Origin: Pseudomonadota bacterium
GTDB taxonomy: Bacteria > Pseudomonadota > Gammaproteobacteria > Burkholderiales > Burkholderiaceae_C
Assembly: GCA_018241225.1 (NCBI GenBank)
Contig: JAFEEG010000001.1
Span: forward strand, 62,001-126,000
Direction of reading: 5' to 3'
DNA length: 64,000 bases
Shown: piece after piece, positions 34,576 through 43,130 of the stretch
Position numbering within the stretch: the first letter of the stretch is position 1
Layout of the letters: each line of letters begins with the position of its first letter
Made by a program: the position numbers and the translations under genes
The notes under the pieces: generated by a model
What the model was told of the DNA's origin: nothing
What the model saw: only the letters and a program-made list of their open reading frames with translations
The model's database searches: none

Positions 34576-36810
34576 CTACGCCTCGCGCTGCGACGGCTTG
34601 CGCTGCAGGAAGTCATAGCCGACGATCACGGCCGGCTGGCCGCAGATGGCGCGCGAGGCAGCCATGCCCGACATCACCGCGCCCTCGATGGCGGTGGTGT
34701 TGAAGCCGTGGCGCGTTGCCTCGCCAGCCAGGATCAGGTTGGCAAAGCCGCTTTCGGCAGGGTGCAGCCGGTACTTGGTGGTGCCCGCCGCCGACAGCAC
34801 GCAGCATTCGGTCGGGTCGATGTTGGCGCGCAGGAACTGCTGGTCGAAACGTGCCTGCCCGCTGCCGCCCGAGCCGTTGAAGTCGGTGAGCACATCGAAG
34901 CGGAATTTGCCCTCGGGCGTGCGGGCCGCCGGCCAGATGCAGGCCGAGGCGTCGTTGAGCCAGGCGATGGTCTGGGTGCGCAATTCATTCCAGGCCTTGG
35001 TCGGCACATCCGCTTGCGTGGAGGGCTGCCGGTACAGCGTGGTGGCGAAGGTGCCGCACAGGTAGTGCAGCGACTTGGGCTTGGCAAAACCCACCGCCGG
35101 CTCCACTGCCAGCACCTGCGACATGTCGGCCCAGATGTTCATGTACTCGGGCCCCGACACGGTGGCCGGCTTGCCGCTGGTCCAGCCCAGCTCTTCCAAT
35201 GTCTGGTTGGACCACAGCTGCAAGGCCTGGGTCGCGACGATGTTGATCTTCTGCACGAAATCGGAAAAGCGCCCGCCCTTTTGCAGGAGTTCGTCGCACA
35301 TCGTGGGCTCGTTGTTCAGCGGCTTGTAGGCGCCCATCGAGATCGCGAGCACCACGGTGTCGAACTCGCTGCCCAGCCGCAGCACCTCCTTGGCGGCGGC
35401 CGGCCAGTCGCACCAGTGGCTCTCGAAGTTGACGCCGGCGGCCTTCATGCGGGCGCCATCCTTGAGCTGCGACCAGTCGGGCTCGCTCGGCCAGCAGTCA
35501 AGGTGTTCGCTCTCGAGCAGGAAGGTGGGCCGGTAGTCGCCGTGCAGCACGTCGGCCTGGCGGTCCATGTGCACGGCCTCGACCTGCTGGCCGTCTGCCG
35601 ACAGCGCCAGCCTCGTCACCTTGCGGAAGAACTGCACCTTCACGCCGGCATCCTGCAGTGCCTGGTACAGCGGCGCCACCACCGCCTCGCCCATGCCGGT
35701 CTGGATGTCCCACATCATCGAGCCCTTGAAGGTGCCCAGCAGCCGCGCGCACACGCCCAGCGCCGTGCCCGCCGCGTACGACGGTTGGCTCACGTCGCCG
35801 TCGGCGTACTGGAACAGCGTGTCGTAGACGATGCGCGTCACGGTCGAGTTCGCCACGATGCTTGCGTTGGCGCCGTGCTTGATCAGCCAGGCCCGAAAGT
35901 CGATGTCGTCGATGGACTCGAAGGGCTTGTCGGGCAGCACCATGTCGGCAAAGTAGCCAGCCGCGGCGGCAATCGCGATGTCGATCAGCTCCTCGACGAT
36001 CTGCAGCTCTAGCGCCAGCGGGGTCCCCGCCACCGCCGGGCGGGCGCGCGCCGCCGCATCGCGAAAGGCCGACTGCAGCCGGCGGTGCGTGTCGAGCAGT
36101 TGCGCCACATGCTGCGGGTCGACCGACGGCGGATCGGCCAGCAGCGACTTCATCCACAGCCCGCCGGCATCGGCCAGTTCATGCAGGCCCAGCTGCGTTG
36201 TCTGCGAGCGCTCGAACAGCTCCTTGGCACGCGCCAGCTCAGTCTCGACCAGCCGCACGAGCGCGCTGGCGGCAAAGCCGCCCGGCAGCGGCTGCGGCGC
36301 GGGTTTCGCGGCGGCCTGGCCCACGGCGTCGAGCCGGCCGATGACGCTCTTGACCACCAGCAGGAACAGGTTCCACATCGTGGTCCATGCCTCGGCCGGC
36401 GTCATGTTCACGCCGCCCTGCCCCGGCGTTCCCTCGTTGGTCGGCCAGGTCAGCGGGAAGTAGGTGTAGCCGGCATCGGTCTTCACGCCGATGGGCGTGT
36501 ACAGCTGCGGCTTGGCCACGTCGGTCCAGTGCTGCAGCGGGCAGCCCGGCGGCGGCGTGCGGTTGGCGTAGATCTCCTGCACCATGCCGAACACGTTGGC
36601 ATAGCAGCCGAACCACACGTGCAGTCCGTGCTCCAGGTTGCGGCCCAGGGCGTCGCGCCCGCTGGCGGCCTTGCCGCCAAGGCGCCACCCCAGCTGGTAG
36701 AGCGTGACCTCGTGCCGGGCTCGCAACTCGGGCGTGCGCGTGAGTTCGTAGGCGGCGCTCAGGCCGGCCATGCCGCCGCCGAGAATCGCGATCTTCTTTT
36801 TCGGGCTCAT
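34576..36810 (-). CDS. Large FAD-dependent oxidoreductase (phytoene-desaturase/amine-oxidase-like), copy 2
   Basis: A 744-residue flavoprotein starting MSPKKKIAILGGGMAGLSAA with the Rossmann motif at 7-23, then LGWRLGGKAASGRDALGRNL and EHGLHVWFGCYANVF. The C-terminal FAD-binding segment is NLILAGEATRHGFNTTAIEG. It is paralogous to the protein at 31617-33605. The central 400 residues are unusual for the family and include NMTPAEAWTTMWNLFLLVVK. Start is the ATG at 36810, which overlaps the stop of the cyclase/ATPase gene by 4 bases; the open frame upstream of it is antisense-like noise inside that gene. Likely oxidises or desaturates a lipid, terpenoid or amine, but the substrate cannot be told from sequence. 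Confidence 0.87.
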   Translation of the reverse strand: MSPKKKIAILGGGMAGLSAAYELTRTPELRARHEVTLYQLGWRLGGKAASGRDALGRNLEHGLHVWFGCYANVFGMVQEIYANRTPPPGCPLQHWTDVAKPQLYTPIGVKTDAGYTYFPLTWPTNEGTPGQGGVNMTPAEAWTTMWNLFLLVVKSVIGRLDAVGQAAAKPAPQPLPGGFAASALVRLVETELARAKELFERSQTTQLGLHELADAGGLWMKSLLADPPSVDPQHVAQLLDTHRRLQSAFRDAAARARPAVAGTPLALELQIVEELIDIAIAAAAGYFADMVLPDKPFESIDDIDFRAWLIKHGANASIVANSTVTRIVYDTLFQYADGDVSQPSYAAGTALGVCARLLGTFKGSMMWDIQTGMGEAVVAPLYQALQDAGVKVQFFRKVTRLALSADGQQVEAVHMDRQADVLHGDYRPTFLLESEHLDCWPSEPDWSQLKDGARMKAAGVNFESHWCDWPAAAKEVLRLGSEFDTVVLAISMGAYKPLNNEPTMCDELLQKGGRFSDFVQKINIVATQALQLWSNQTLEELGWTSGKPATVSGPEYMNIWADMSQVLAVEPAVGFAKPKSLHYLCGTFATTLYRQPSTQADVPTKAWNELRTQTIAWLNDASACIWPAARTPEGKFRFDVLTDFNGSGGSGQARFDQQFLRANIDPTECCVLSAAGTTKYRLHPAESGFANLILAGEATRHGFNTTAIEGAVMSGMAASRAICGQPAVIVGYDFLQRKPSQREA

Positions 36811-39800
36811 GCAGGCTCCTCCAGGTTGAGACTCGAATTCCAAGGGGCGGTGGCGGTCAGCGCGGCGAGCTTCCAGGGGTTGGCGCCGAGCTTGTCCATC
36901 ATCGCCTTGCCAAGTTCCAGGTGTTCGCTGCGCTTGTGCGGCGAAGCTTCCACGCCGGCCAGCGCCAGGTGGCACAGCGCTTCCTCGAAGGGCAGCGCGA
37001 ACCGGGCCGCGTGGCCGATGCCCTGGCGCCAGCAGGCGGCCGCCTTGGCGCTGTGGCCCAGCGCCAGCGCCAGATGCCCGCGCAACAGCCTTTCGCGCGC
37101 CTTGAAGATCACGATCTTGTCTGCATAGCTGCCTGCTGCGCTGCAGGCCACGCGGGTCGGCTTGAGCCGCGCGCGCGGCGACGCATGCGCTTGCGCGGGG
37201 CCCTGCGCCAGCGCCAGGTGCACCTCGGCCACGGCCGCCACGCTCAGCAGCGCGATGCCCATGGTCGGCGCGCTTTCCAGCATGTTCTCCAGCGCGGTGG
37301 TGGCGGCGCGCAATGCCATGCCGGCGTTGCCGGCTTCGAGCTGCGCCGCCGCCTCGATGCCGTCGCACAGCAACCTTTCGGCCCGGTGCAGCGCTTCGCT
37401 GCGCGCAAGCGCGATGCGGTGCAGCACGCGGGCCGGATCGCGCCCCGCCTGCATGTCCAGCAGGGCCAGCCCGCACAGCACCCAGGCCCGCACGGGCACG
37501 TTCTCGACCTGCTCGGCATCCTCGCCGTAGGCGCGCAGGCGTGTCGACGCCTTGGCATAGTCGCCGCGCAGCAGGTCGGCAAAGGCCTGGATCACGCGGC
37601 ACGACTGCGCGCGAAAGCGGTCACCGAGCCGCTCGAAGATCGAGGCGCCGGTGTCGCAATGCATGTCCATGTCGGCCCAATGCCCGGCCTGGAAGGTGAA
37701 CACCGCCGCCAGCAGATGCGCAAAGCCCTGGTCGTGCAGTGTTCCCTCCCGCTCGGCCAGGGAGATGGCGCGCCGCCGGTAGAAGCCGGCCACGCGATGA
37801 AAGCCCGCGGTGCCGAAACCGATCGCCAGGCCACCCAGCCCCCCGACCGTCTCGGCCACCGCCTGCGCACGCTCGGCGCGGTTGAGCGAGGCCAGCGCGT
37901 CGTGCAGCATGCTCAGCGCATCTCCGCGAAAGTAGGCCCGCTCTGCATGCCGTGTGAAGATGTGCGCGCTCAGCTGATCGCGCGCGCGGGCCTGCGTGTC
38001 GCCGCTGGGGCGGGCCAGGCCCAGGCGATGCGCCAGCTGCTGCCAGATCTCCCCCACCAGGCTGAAGCCGATGGCCGTGCGGCTCGCCGGCACCCGGATC
38101 TGGCTGAGCGCAGCGCACACGTTGAACCAGGTATGGGCTTCCTCGAAGCGCGACAGTTCGTGGCAGGCATCGCCCTGCAGGCGCGCCAGCTCGGCCTCCT
38201 GCTGCGCCGGCAGCACGATGCGCGCTTGCGCCGCCACGCGCTGGATGTGCCCGACATGAATCAACGCATCGTGGTTGGCGCTGCGCTCCAGGGAAAAGCT
38301 CGCCGCCAGCTGCCGGTAGCGGATGGCCGCATCGAAGCGCTCGGCCAGCTCCCAGTGATGGGCCAGCGCGGCGAAATGCGGGTCGAGCTCGCCCGCGTGC
38401 CGGCGCTCGATGAATTCGGCCAGTTGCCTGTGCAGCGGCTGGCGCTGCCGCAGGCTCAGCAGGTCGTAGGTCACCTCCTGGATGATGGCGTGGTGGAAGA
38501 CATAGGTGCCGGCCGAAGGCGCCTCCGGCTCAAGGATGGCCGCGGCCGCCAGGTCCTTGAGCATCGCGTCCAGCGCGGCCTCGTCCACCGCCAGGGGATG
38601 AATCGCCCGCACGGCCTCGGCGGACACCGAGCGGCCGACCACGCTGGCCACCTTGGCCGTCATCAGGTGCGAGGCCGGAAGACCATCCAGGCGGCTGACG
38701 ACCAGGTCCCGCACATTGGTCGGGACGATGTTCGATTCCAGGTCCGACTCGAGCAGCCGGATCCTGCCGTCCCGGACTGCGACCACGCCTTTCTCGAGCA
38801 AGGCCAGCACCAGCTGGACCGCATGGAAAGGCAGGCCCGCGCAACGCCGATGGACGAACTCCACCAGCCGCCTCGGAACGTCCCGCGTGCCCAGCAGGTC
38901 CGAGGCGATGGCCTCGATCGCATCGATCGGCAGGCGCGCCAGCGACAGCCGTGGGCGCACCGCATCGAACAGCTTGACGGCATGCGGCGCGGCGCCGGCG
39001 TCCAGCGGGCGCGAGGCCAGCACCCACAGCAGTTGCGGCAGTCGCGGAAACAGGCCGGACATCAGCTGCGCCGACGGCTCGTCGATCCAGTGCAAGTCGT
39101 CCAGGGCCAGCACCAGCGGCGCGTGCGCCGCGTTGCGCACGAGTAAGACGGCCAGCAGGTCCTGCAGGCCGGCCATGCGCGCCTGCCCGCCAATCTGCGC
39201 AGCCAGTCCGTCGTCCTCGATCTGCAGCGGCAGGATGTCTTCCATCAGCGCGGCCTTGGCCGCGGCGGGGTCGCCCCGCAGCGCACCCAGCAGCCGCTCG
39301 CGCAGCAGCGACGATGGCGGCTGCGGCGGATCGCCCGGCTTCCACAGCAGGCGCCGCACCAGCGAGCGACAGGCCGCGTAGGCCTCATGCGTCTGGAACG
39401 ACGAGGTGGTCATGGTGATGAGCGTGAAGCCGCGTGCCTGCGCGGCCGCATCGAACTGCCGCAGCAGGTGCGACTTGCCGGCCCCCGATTCCGCCTCGAT
39501 CGAGACACCGCCGCCGCGGCCTTGCTCCAGCGCGTCGAGCATCTGCCCGAAGGCCTGTACCTCGCTCTCGCGGCCATGCAGCCATGCGGGGCGCCGTGGC
39601 TGCGCGCTGCCCACCTCCGGGCGTGCATCGTCGAAGCGATGCACCAGCAGCGGTTCGTGCAGGCCCTTGACCGTGAGCGGCTGCGGCTCGGTGAAGCGAA
39701 ATTGCGCCGAAGCCGCGGCTGCGCGCACGGTGGCGTCATCGACCAGGATGGAGCCGCCAGCGTTCTGCATGAGGCGCGCAGAGCGGTGCATCAACGGCCC

Positions 39801-40895
39801 GGTCACCAGGAAGTGCCGCCGCGTGCGGTTGCCGACGTCGCTGCAGAAGGCGCGCCCCGTGGCCACGCCGATCGACGATGCAACGCCCACGCCGCGCAGT
39901 GCGGCTTGCATCCGCCTTGCCGCTTCCAGGCCGCGCGTTGCGTCGTTCTCCCGCGCCTGGCCGGGCAGGCCGCAGGCCACCACCGCGATCACGCCCTTGT
40001 CGCCCACCACCAGTTCGAACACGCCGGCCGACAACGGCTCGATGGCCTTGCGCATCGCCTCGATCGCACGCAGGATGCCGTCGGTCGCGTCGGGCGCGGC
40101 CGGGTCCAGCCCGCCCAGCTGGGTGTGCACGACGGTGATCATGCGGAACTCCGCCATCCACCCGGCCTCGGACGCCTGGGCGCGCTGGCCCACCACGGGC
40201 GCCACGTAGCGGTCTGCCAGCCCTTCGGCATCCAACGGCTCGATGGCCTGCAGCGGCTGCACCTGCCCGCGCAACGAAACAAGGCACCGAAACGCCTGGC
40301 CCGAGTCGCCGTCATCCAGGGTCTGGGCGGCGCTGCCCAGGCATGCGGCGAACCGCTCGCTCATGAAGATCTCGCCAGGATCGCCCGCGTGCGCGAGACT
40401 TGCCAGCTCCCGCATCGGGGCACCGGTGACCGCGTGATAGCCGCGGTCGCCGGGGTTCTGGAAAGTCACCGCCGTGATTGCGCCAGTCGCCAGCGCAATG
40501 CGATGACGCAGCACGACATCGAACACCAGCGGCCGGCCGTCGAAAGCATCTCGCAAGGCAATGGCCGCTGCGGCGGCGGCACGATGCGCCTCACCGGCGG
40601 GCCCCGCGCCTTCGCGCCAGATGGCCAGCACCGCATCGCCTTCGACCTGCACCACGTCGCCGCCATGCGCGGCGACGATGTCGAACACCTCGCCGAAATA
40701 CTGGTCGAGCACGGAACTCAGGCGCTCTGCGCCGTGCGGGCCCTGCGCGGCAAAGCGCTCGGTCAACCCGGACGACCCCGCAATGTCGACCAGCAGGACG
40801 GCAGCGTCGAACTCGTCGCGCCACGACAGGCGTGTTGCGGCGCCTGCGTGCAACTGCGTCTTCAGCAAGTGAGAGACGTAGGCGCCGGTTTGCAT
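36807..40895 (-). CDS. Soluble-adenylyl-cyclase-like protein: two cyclase domains, P-loop ATPase, helical repeats
   Basis: A protein of about 1362 residues (ATG at 40895; a TTG at 40928 would add 11). Domain order: first class III cyclase homology domain (about 30-190) with both metal aspartates, D37 in LLVDIAGSS and D87 in VEGDAVLAIW; second cyclase domain (about 250-420) with VVGDKGVIAVVACGLPGQ, SIGVATGRAFCSDVGN and HRSARLM; P-loop ATPase with Walker A AESGAGKS (468-475) and Walker B LVLALDDLHWID (about 594-605); then roughly 500 residues of TPR-like helices. This is the architecture of mammalian ADCY10. Compared with ADCY10 from memory, the adenine-binding Lys is Gln (Q83), the second-domain Thr and Asn are Leu363 and His370, while Arg374 is kept, so cAMP synthesis is uncertain. 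It may instead act as a nucleotide- or metabolite-sensing regulator. It is coupled to the FAD oxidoreductase gene. Confidence 0.85.
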   Translation of the reverse strand: MQTGAYVSHLLKTQLHAGAATRLSWRDEFDAAVLLVDIAGSSGLTERFAAQGPHGAERLSSVLDQYFGEVFDIVAAHGGDVVQVEGDAVLAIWREGAGPAGEAHRAAAAAAIALRDAFDGRPLVFDVVLRHRIALATGAITAVTFQNPGDRGYHAVTGAPMRELASLAHAGDPGEIFMSERFAACLGSAAQTLDDGDSGQAFRCLVSLRGQVQPLQAIEPLDAEGLADRYVAPVVGQRAQASEAGWMAEFRMITVVHTQLGGLDPAAPDATDGILRAIEAMRKAIEPLSAGVFELVVGDKGVIAVVACGLPGQARENDATRGLEAARRMQAALRGVGVASSIGVATGRAFCSDVGNRTRRHFLVTGPLMHRSARLMQNAGGSILVDDATVRAAAASAQFRFTEPQPLTVKGLHEPLLVHRFDDARPEVGSAQPRRPAWLHGRESEVQAFGQMLDALEQGRGGGVSIEAESGAGKSHLLRQFDAAAQARGFTLITMTTSSFQTHEAYAACRSLVRRLLWKPGDPPQPPSSLLRERLLGALRGDPAAAKAALMEDILPLQIEDDGLAAQIGGQARMAGLQDLLAVLLVRNAAHAPLVLALDDLHWIDEPSAQLMSGLFPRLPQLLWVLASRPLDAGAAPHAVKLFDAVRPRLSLARLPIDAIEAIASDLLGTRDVPRRLVEFVHRRCAGLPFHAVQLVLALLEKGVVAVRDGRIRLLESDLESNIVPTNVRDLVVSRLDGLPASHLMTAKVASVVGRSVSAEAVRAIHPLAVDEAALDAMLKDLAAAAILEPEAPSAGTYVFHHAIIQEVTYDLLSLRQRQPLHRQLAEFIERRHAGELDPHFAALAHHWELAERFDAAIRYRQLAASFSLERSANHDALIHVGHIQRVAAQARIVLPAQQEAELARLQGDACHELSRFEEAHTWFNVCAALSQIRVPASRTAIGFSLVGEIWQQLAHRLGLARPSGDTQARARDQLSAHIFTRHAERAYFRGDALSMLHDALASLNRAERAQAVAETVGGLGGLAIGFGTAGFHRVAGFYRRRAISLAEREGTLHDQGFAHLLAAVFTFQAGHWADMDMHCDTGASIFERLGDRFRAQSCRVIQAFADLLRGDYAKASTRLRAYGEDAEQVENVPVRAWVLCGLALLDMQAGRDPARVLHRIALARSEALHRAERLLCDGIEAAAQLEAGNAGMALRAATTALENMLESAPTMGIALLSVAAVAEVHLALAQGPAQAHASPRARLKPTRVACSAAGSYADKIVIFKARERLLRGHLALALGHSAKAAACWRQGIGHAARFALPFEEALCHLALAGVEASPHKRSEHLELGKAMMDKLGANPWKLAALTATAPWNSSLNLEEPA

Positions 40896-40997
40896 GGCCG
40901 CCAACTGTAGGCGGCCGGCCGCGGCCAAACCCCTAGGAAAACGCTAATCCAAATGGCCTACCGCGATGATCTCGCCACGCCGAAGCGGTGGCATGCG

Positions 40998-41204
40998 CTA
41001 CTCGAGCGTGAAGCCCACCTTCAGCGTCACCTGCCAGTGCTGCACCTTGCCTTCGTGCACGTGGCCGCGCGTCTGCGTCACCTCGAACCACTGGATGTTG
41101 CGCACCGTCTCTGCCGCCTTCGCGATGGCACGGCGTACGGCGTCGTCGCTGCTTTCGCTTGACGAGCCGGTCAGTTCCAGATGCTTGTAGATGTGGTTGC
41201 TCAT
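40998..41204 (-). CDS. Dodecin (flavin-binding/storage protein)
   Basis: A 68-residue protein that assembles into a dodecameric hollow sphere binding FMN/riboflavin. The sequence starts [20 protein letters not shown] and has the family core [20 protein letters not shown] followed by [12 protein letters not shown]. Start is the ATG at 41204 with GAGGAGA just upstream; the open frame continues further but without homology. Its position next to two large flavoprotein genes is notable but may be chance. Confidence 0.95.
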   Translation of the reverse strand: MSNHIYKHLELTGSSSESSDDAVRRAIAKAAETVRNIQWFEVTQTRGHVHEGKVQHWQVTLKVGFTLE

Positions 41205-41332
41205 GGACGTCTCCTCGTGTTGGGCGTGTCGAAGGTTCGCACCTTCATCAGGCACCGCCATTAAGCAGGCAAGCAGGCGCCGATTCAAGCCCGGGCAGCC
41301 ATGGCCGACAGATCGAGCAGACATCGGCCGAC

Positions 41333-42613
41333 ATGCGCTCGGGCATGCAGGGCACCGACATGCCTGCCGTGGCGGCCTGTAATGCCCCTGTGCACCAAGC
41401 CAGCCCTGCCCCTTCCCGCGCTGCGCAGGCACCCGTGCCGCCGCAGCGCGGCCCTGCCACGCGCCAGCCCCGGTCGAGGGCGCGTGCGGACAGCCGCAGG
41501 CGCCTTGCGGCGCGCTCGCCCGAAGCGGTGGGCCGCCTTGCCAGGCTCAGCGCGGTATTTCAGCTGCAGCCGGCCCGGCCCCTGCGCTGGGTGAACGACC
41601 AGGAGCCGGGCTTTCGGCGCGTGAAGAAGGGCGAAGGCTTTGCCTACCTCGACACGCGCGGGCGAGCGTTGCGCCGGCCCGCCGAGCTGGCGCGCATCCG
41701 GGCCCTGGCCATTCCTCCCGCCTACACCGAGGTCTGGATCTGCGCCAGCGCCGACGGCCATGTCCAGGCCACGGGGCGCGATGCCCGGGGACGCAAGCAG
41801 TACCGCTACCACGCCGACTGGCAGGCACGGCGAAGTGAAGACAAGTTCGATGCCCTGCCCGCATTCGGCCGCCTGCTGCCGGCGCTGCGCCGGCGCGTGC
41901 GATCACGCCTGGCCGGCGGCAGCGCGCCCACGCGCGAACGCGTGCTGGCCGCGCTCGTGCGCCTGCTGGACACCACCGGCATGCGCGTGGGCAACACCTG
42001 CTATGCGCGCACCAACGGCAGCTACGGCCTGAGCACGCTGCGCTGCCGCCATGTCCGGATGGGCAAGGCCGGACTGCGGCTGGCCTTTGTCGGCAAGAGC
42101 GGCGTGCGTCACGACGTGGCGGTGGACGACGCACGGCTGGTGCGCCTGATGCGCCGCTGCGCCGACCTGCCCGGACAGCACCTCTTCCAGTATGTCGACG
42201 ATGCGGGCGAGAGCCGGCGCGTGGACTCCACCGACATCAACGACTGGCTGGCCGCACATGCCGGCGCGGGCGTCAGCGCCAAGGTCTTTCGCACCTGGCA
42301 TGCCAGCGTGGCCGCGCTCGAGCTGCTGCTGGACGTGCACGGCCCGGGCGCCAGCCAGGTGGTGAAGGCCGTGGCCGCCCGGCTGGGCAACACGCCCGCG
42401 GTGTGCCGCAAGGCCTACATCCACCCCAGCGTCATGCACCTGATCGCCTCCGGCGAAGACCCGGGCAGCCTGCGCGCGCAGCCGTGGGCGGCCCGACCCG
42501 CGCCATGCCGCGAACTGCGACTGGGCGAGCGGCGCCTGCTGGCCCTGCTCGCCGCGGACAGCCGCAAGCCCTCGCCTGCCACCCCCGACAAGATGGAGCC
42601 CCTTCATGACTGA
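41333..42613 (+). CDS. DNA topoisomerase IB (eukaryotic-like, bacterial/poxvirus type)
   Basis: Type IB topoisomerase that nicks and religates one strand through a 3'-phosphotyrosine. From the ATG at 41333 it has 426 residues. After a basic Arg/Ala/Pro-rich N-terminal tail of about 65 residues come [35 protein letters not shown] and [11 protein letters not shown] of the N-terminal domain. The catalytic domain has [42 protein letters not shown] (catalytic Arg/His) and [10 protein letters not shown] with nucleophile Y362. Start choice is uncertain (ATGs also at 41345 and 41360). The last 8 bases overlap the next gene. Confidence 0.92.
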   Translation: MRSGMQGTDMPAVAACNAPVHQASPAPSRAAQAPVPPQRGPATRQPRSRARADSRRRLAARSPEAVGRLARLSAVFQLQPARPLRWVNDQEPGFRRVKKGEGFAYLDTRGRALRRPAELARIRALAIPPAYTEVWICASADGHVQATGRDARGRKQYRYHADWQARRSEDKFDALPAFGRLLPALRRRVRSRLAGGSAPTRERVLAALVRLLDTTGMRVGNTCYARTNGSYGLSTLRCRHVRMGKAGLRLAFVGKSGVRHDVAVDDARLVRLMRRCADLPGQHLFQYVDDAGESRRVDSTDINDWLAAHAGAGVSAKVFRTWHASVAALELLLDVHGPGASQVVKAVAARLGNTPAVCRKAYIHPSVMHLIASGEDPGSLRAQPWAARPAPCRELRLGERRLLALLAADSRKPSPATPDKMEPLHD

Positions 42614-43130
42614 ATCCGACAACAACACCAGCTTTGGCGTCTACAAGCCCGTGGGCCACGTGGTGATTTCCTTTCCCAGCGCGCAGCAGGCGCAGGCAGC
42701 GCGTGCCGCCCTGGCCGGGGAGCCGGGCCTGCAGGACGATGCGATCCGCTTCATGACCGACAGGCAGATGGTCGAGCAGGTCGACGCCGACATCCTGGAC
42801 GCCAGCCCACTGGTCAACTTCGGGCAGGAGCTGAACCTGGTCAAGGCCCACCGCGAGCTGGCGCAGTTGGGCTACCACTGGCTGATCGTGCGCGCCGAGG
42901 GCGAACAGGCCGTGCGCGTGGCGGCCATTGCCAGACAGCACGGCGCCGAGCGCGCCCAGCGCTATGGGCGCCTGGTGATCGAAGAGCTGATCGAGCACGG
43001 CACGGACCTGCCGCAGGTAAGCGAAACGCCCGATCGTGGACTGGACGCGCAGACGCCTTCGGGCCAGGAAGGCGAACGCGCCGCGCTGCGCCCGGCCGAA
43101 AAGCGCCTTCCGCGCGATGCCAAGCGCTAG
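42606..43130 (+). CDS. Unknown protein, paralogue of the gene at 22089, coupled to topoisomerase IB
   Basis: A 174-residue soluble protein. The first 135 residues share the layout of the 22089 protein: VVISFPSAQQAQAARAAL, FMTDRQMVEQV, WLIVRAEGEQAVRVAAI and ERAQRYGRLVIEEL. A polar C-terminal tail of about 40 residues (DRGLDAQTPSGQEGERAALR) is extra. Its ATG lies 8 bases inside the topoisomerase gene, so the two are translationally coupled; a role alongside DNA metabolism or stress is possible but unproven. Its stop overlaps the stop of the convergent P450 gene by 4 bases. Confidence 0.82.
   Translation: MTESDNNTSFGVYKPVGHVVISFPSAQQAQAARAALAGEPGLQDDAIRFMTDRQMVEQVDADILDASPLVNFGQELNLVKAHRELAQLGYHWLIVRAEGEQAVRVAAIARQHGAERAQRYGRLVIEELIEHGTDLPQVSETPDRGLDAQTPSGQEGERAALRPAEKRLPRDAKR

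Noticed and set aside
36811..37602. Upstream extension of the FAD oxidoreductase frame to give a 1008-residue protein
   Set aside because: The extra 264 residues lie inside the cyclase/ATPase gene in another frame and are not protein-like; the ATG at 36810 starts exactly at the Rossmann fold and overlaps the upstream stop.
36921..39146. 741-codon plus-strand open frame
   Set aside because: Antisense to the cyclase/ATPase gene, Arg/His/Gln-rich, no motifs.
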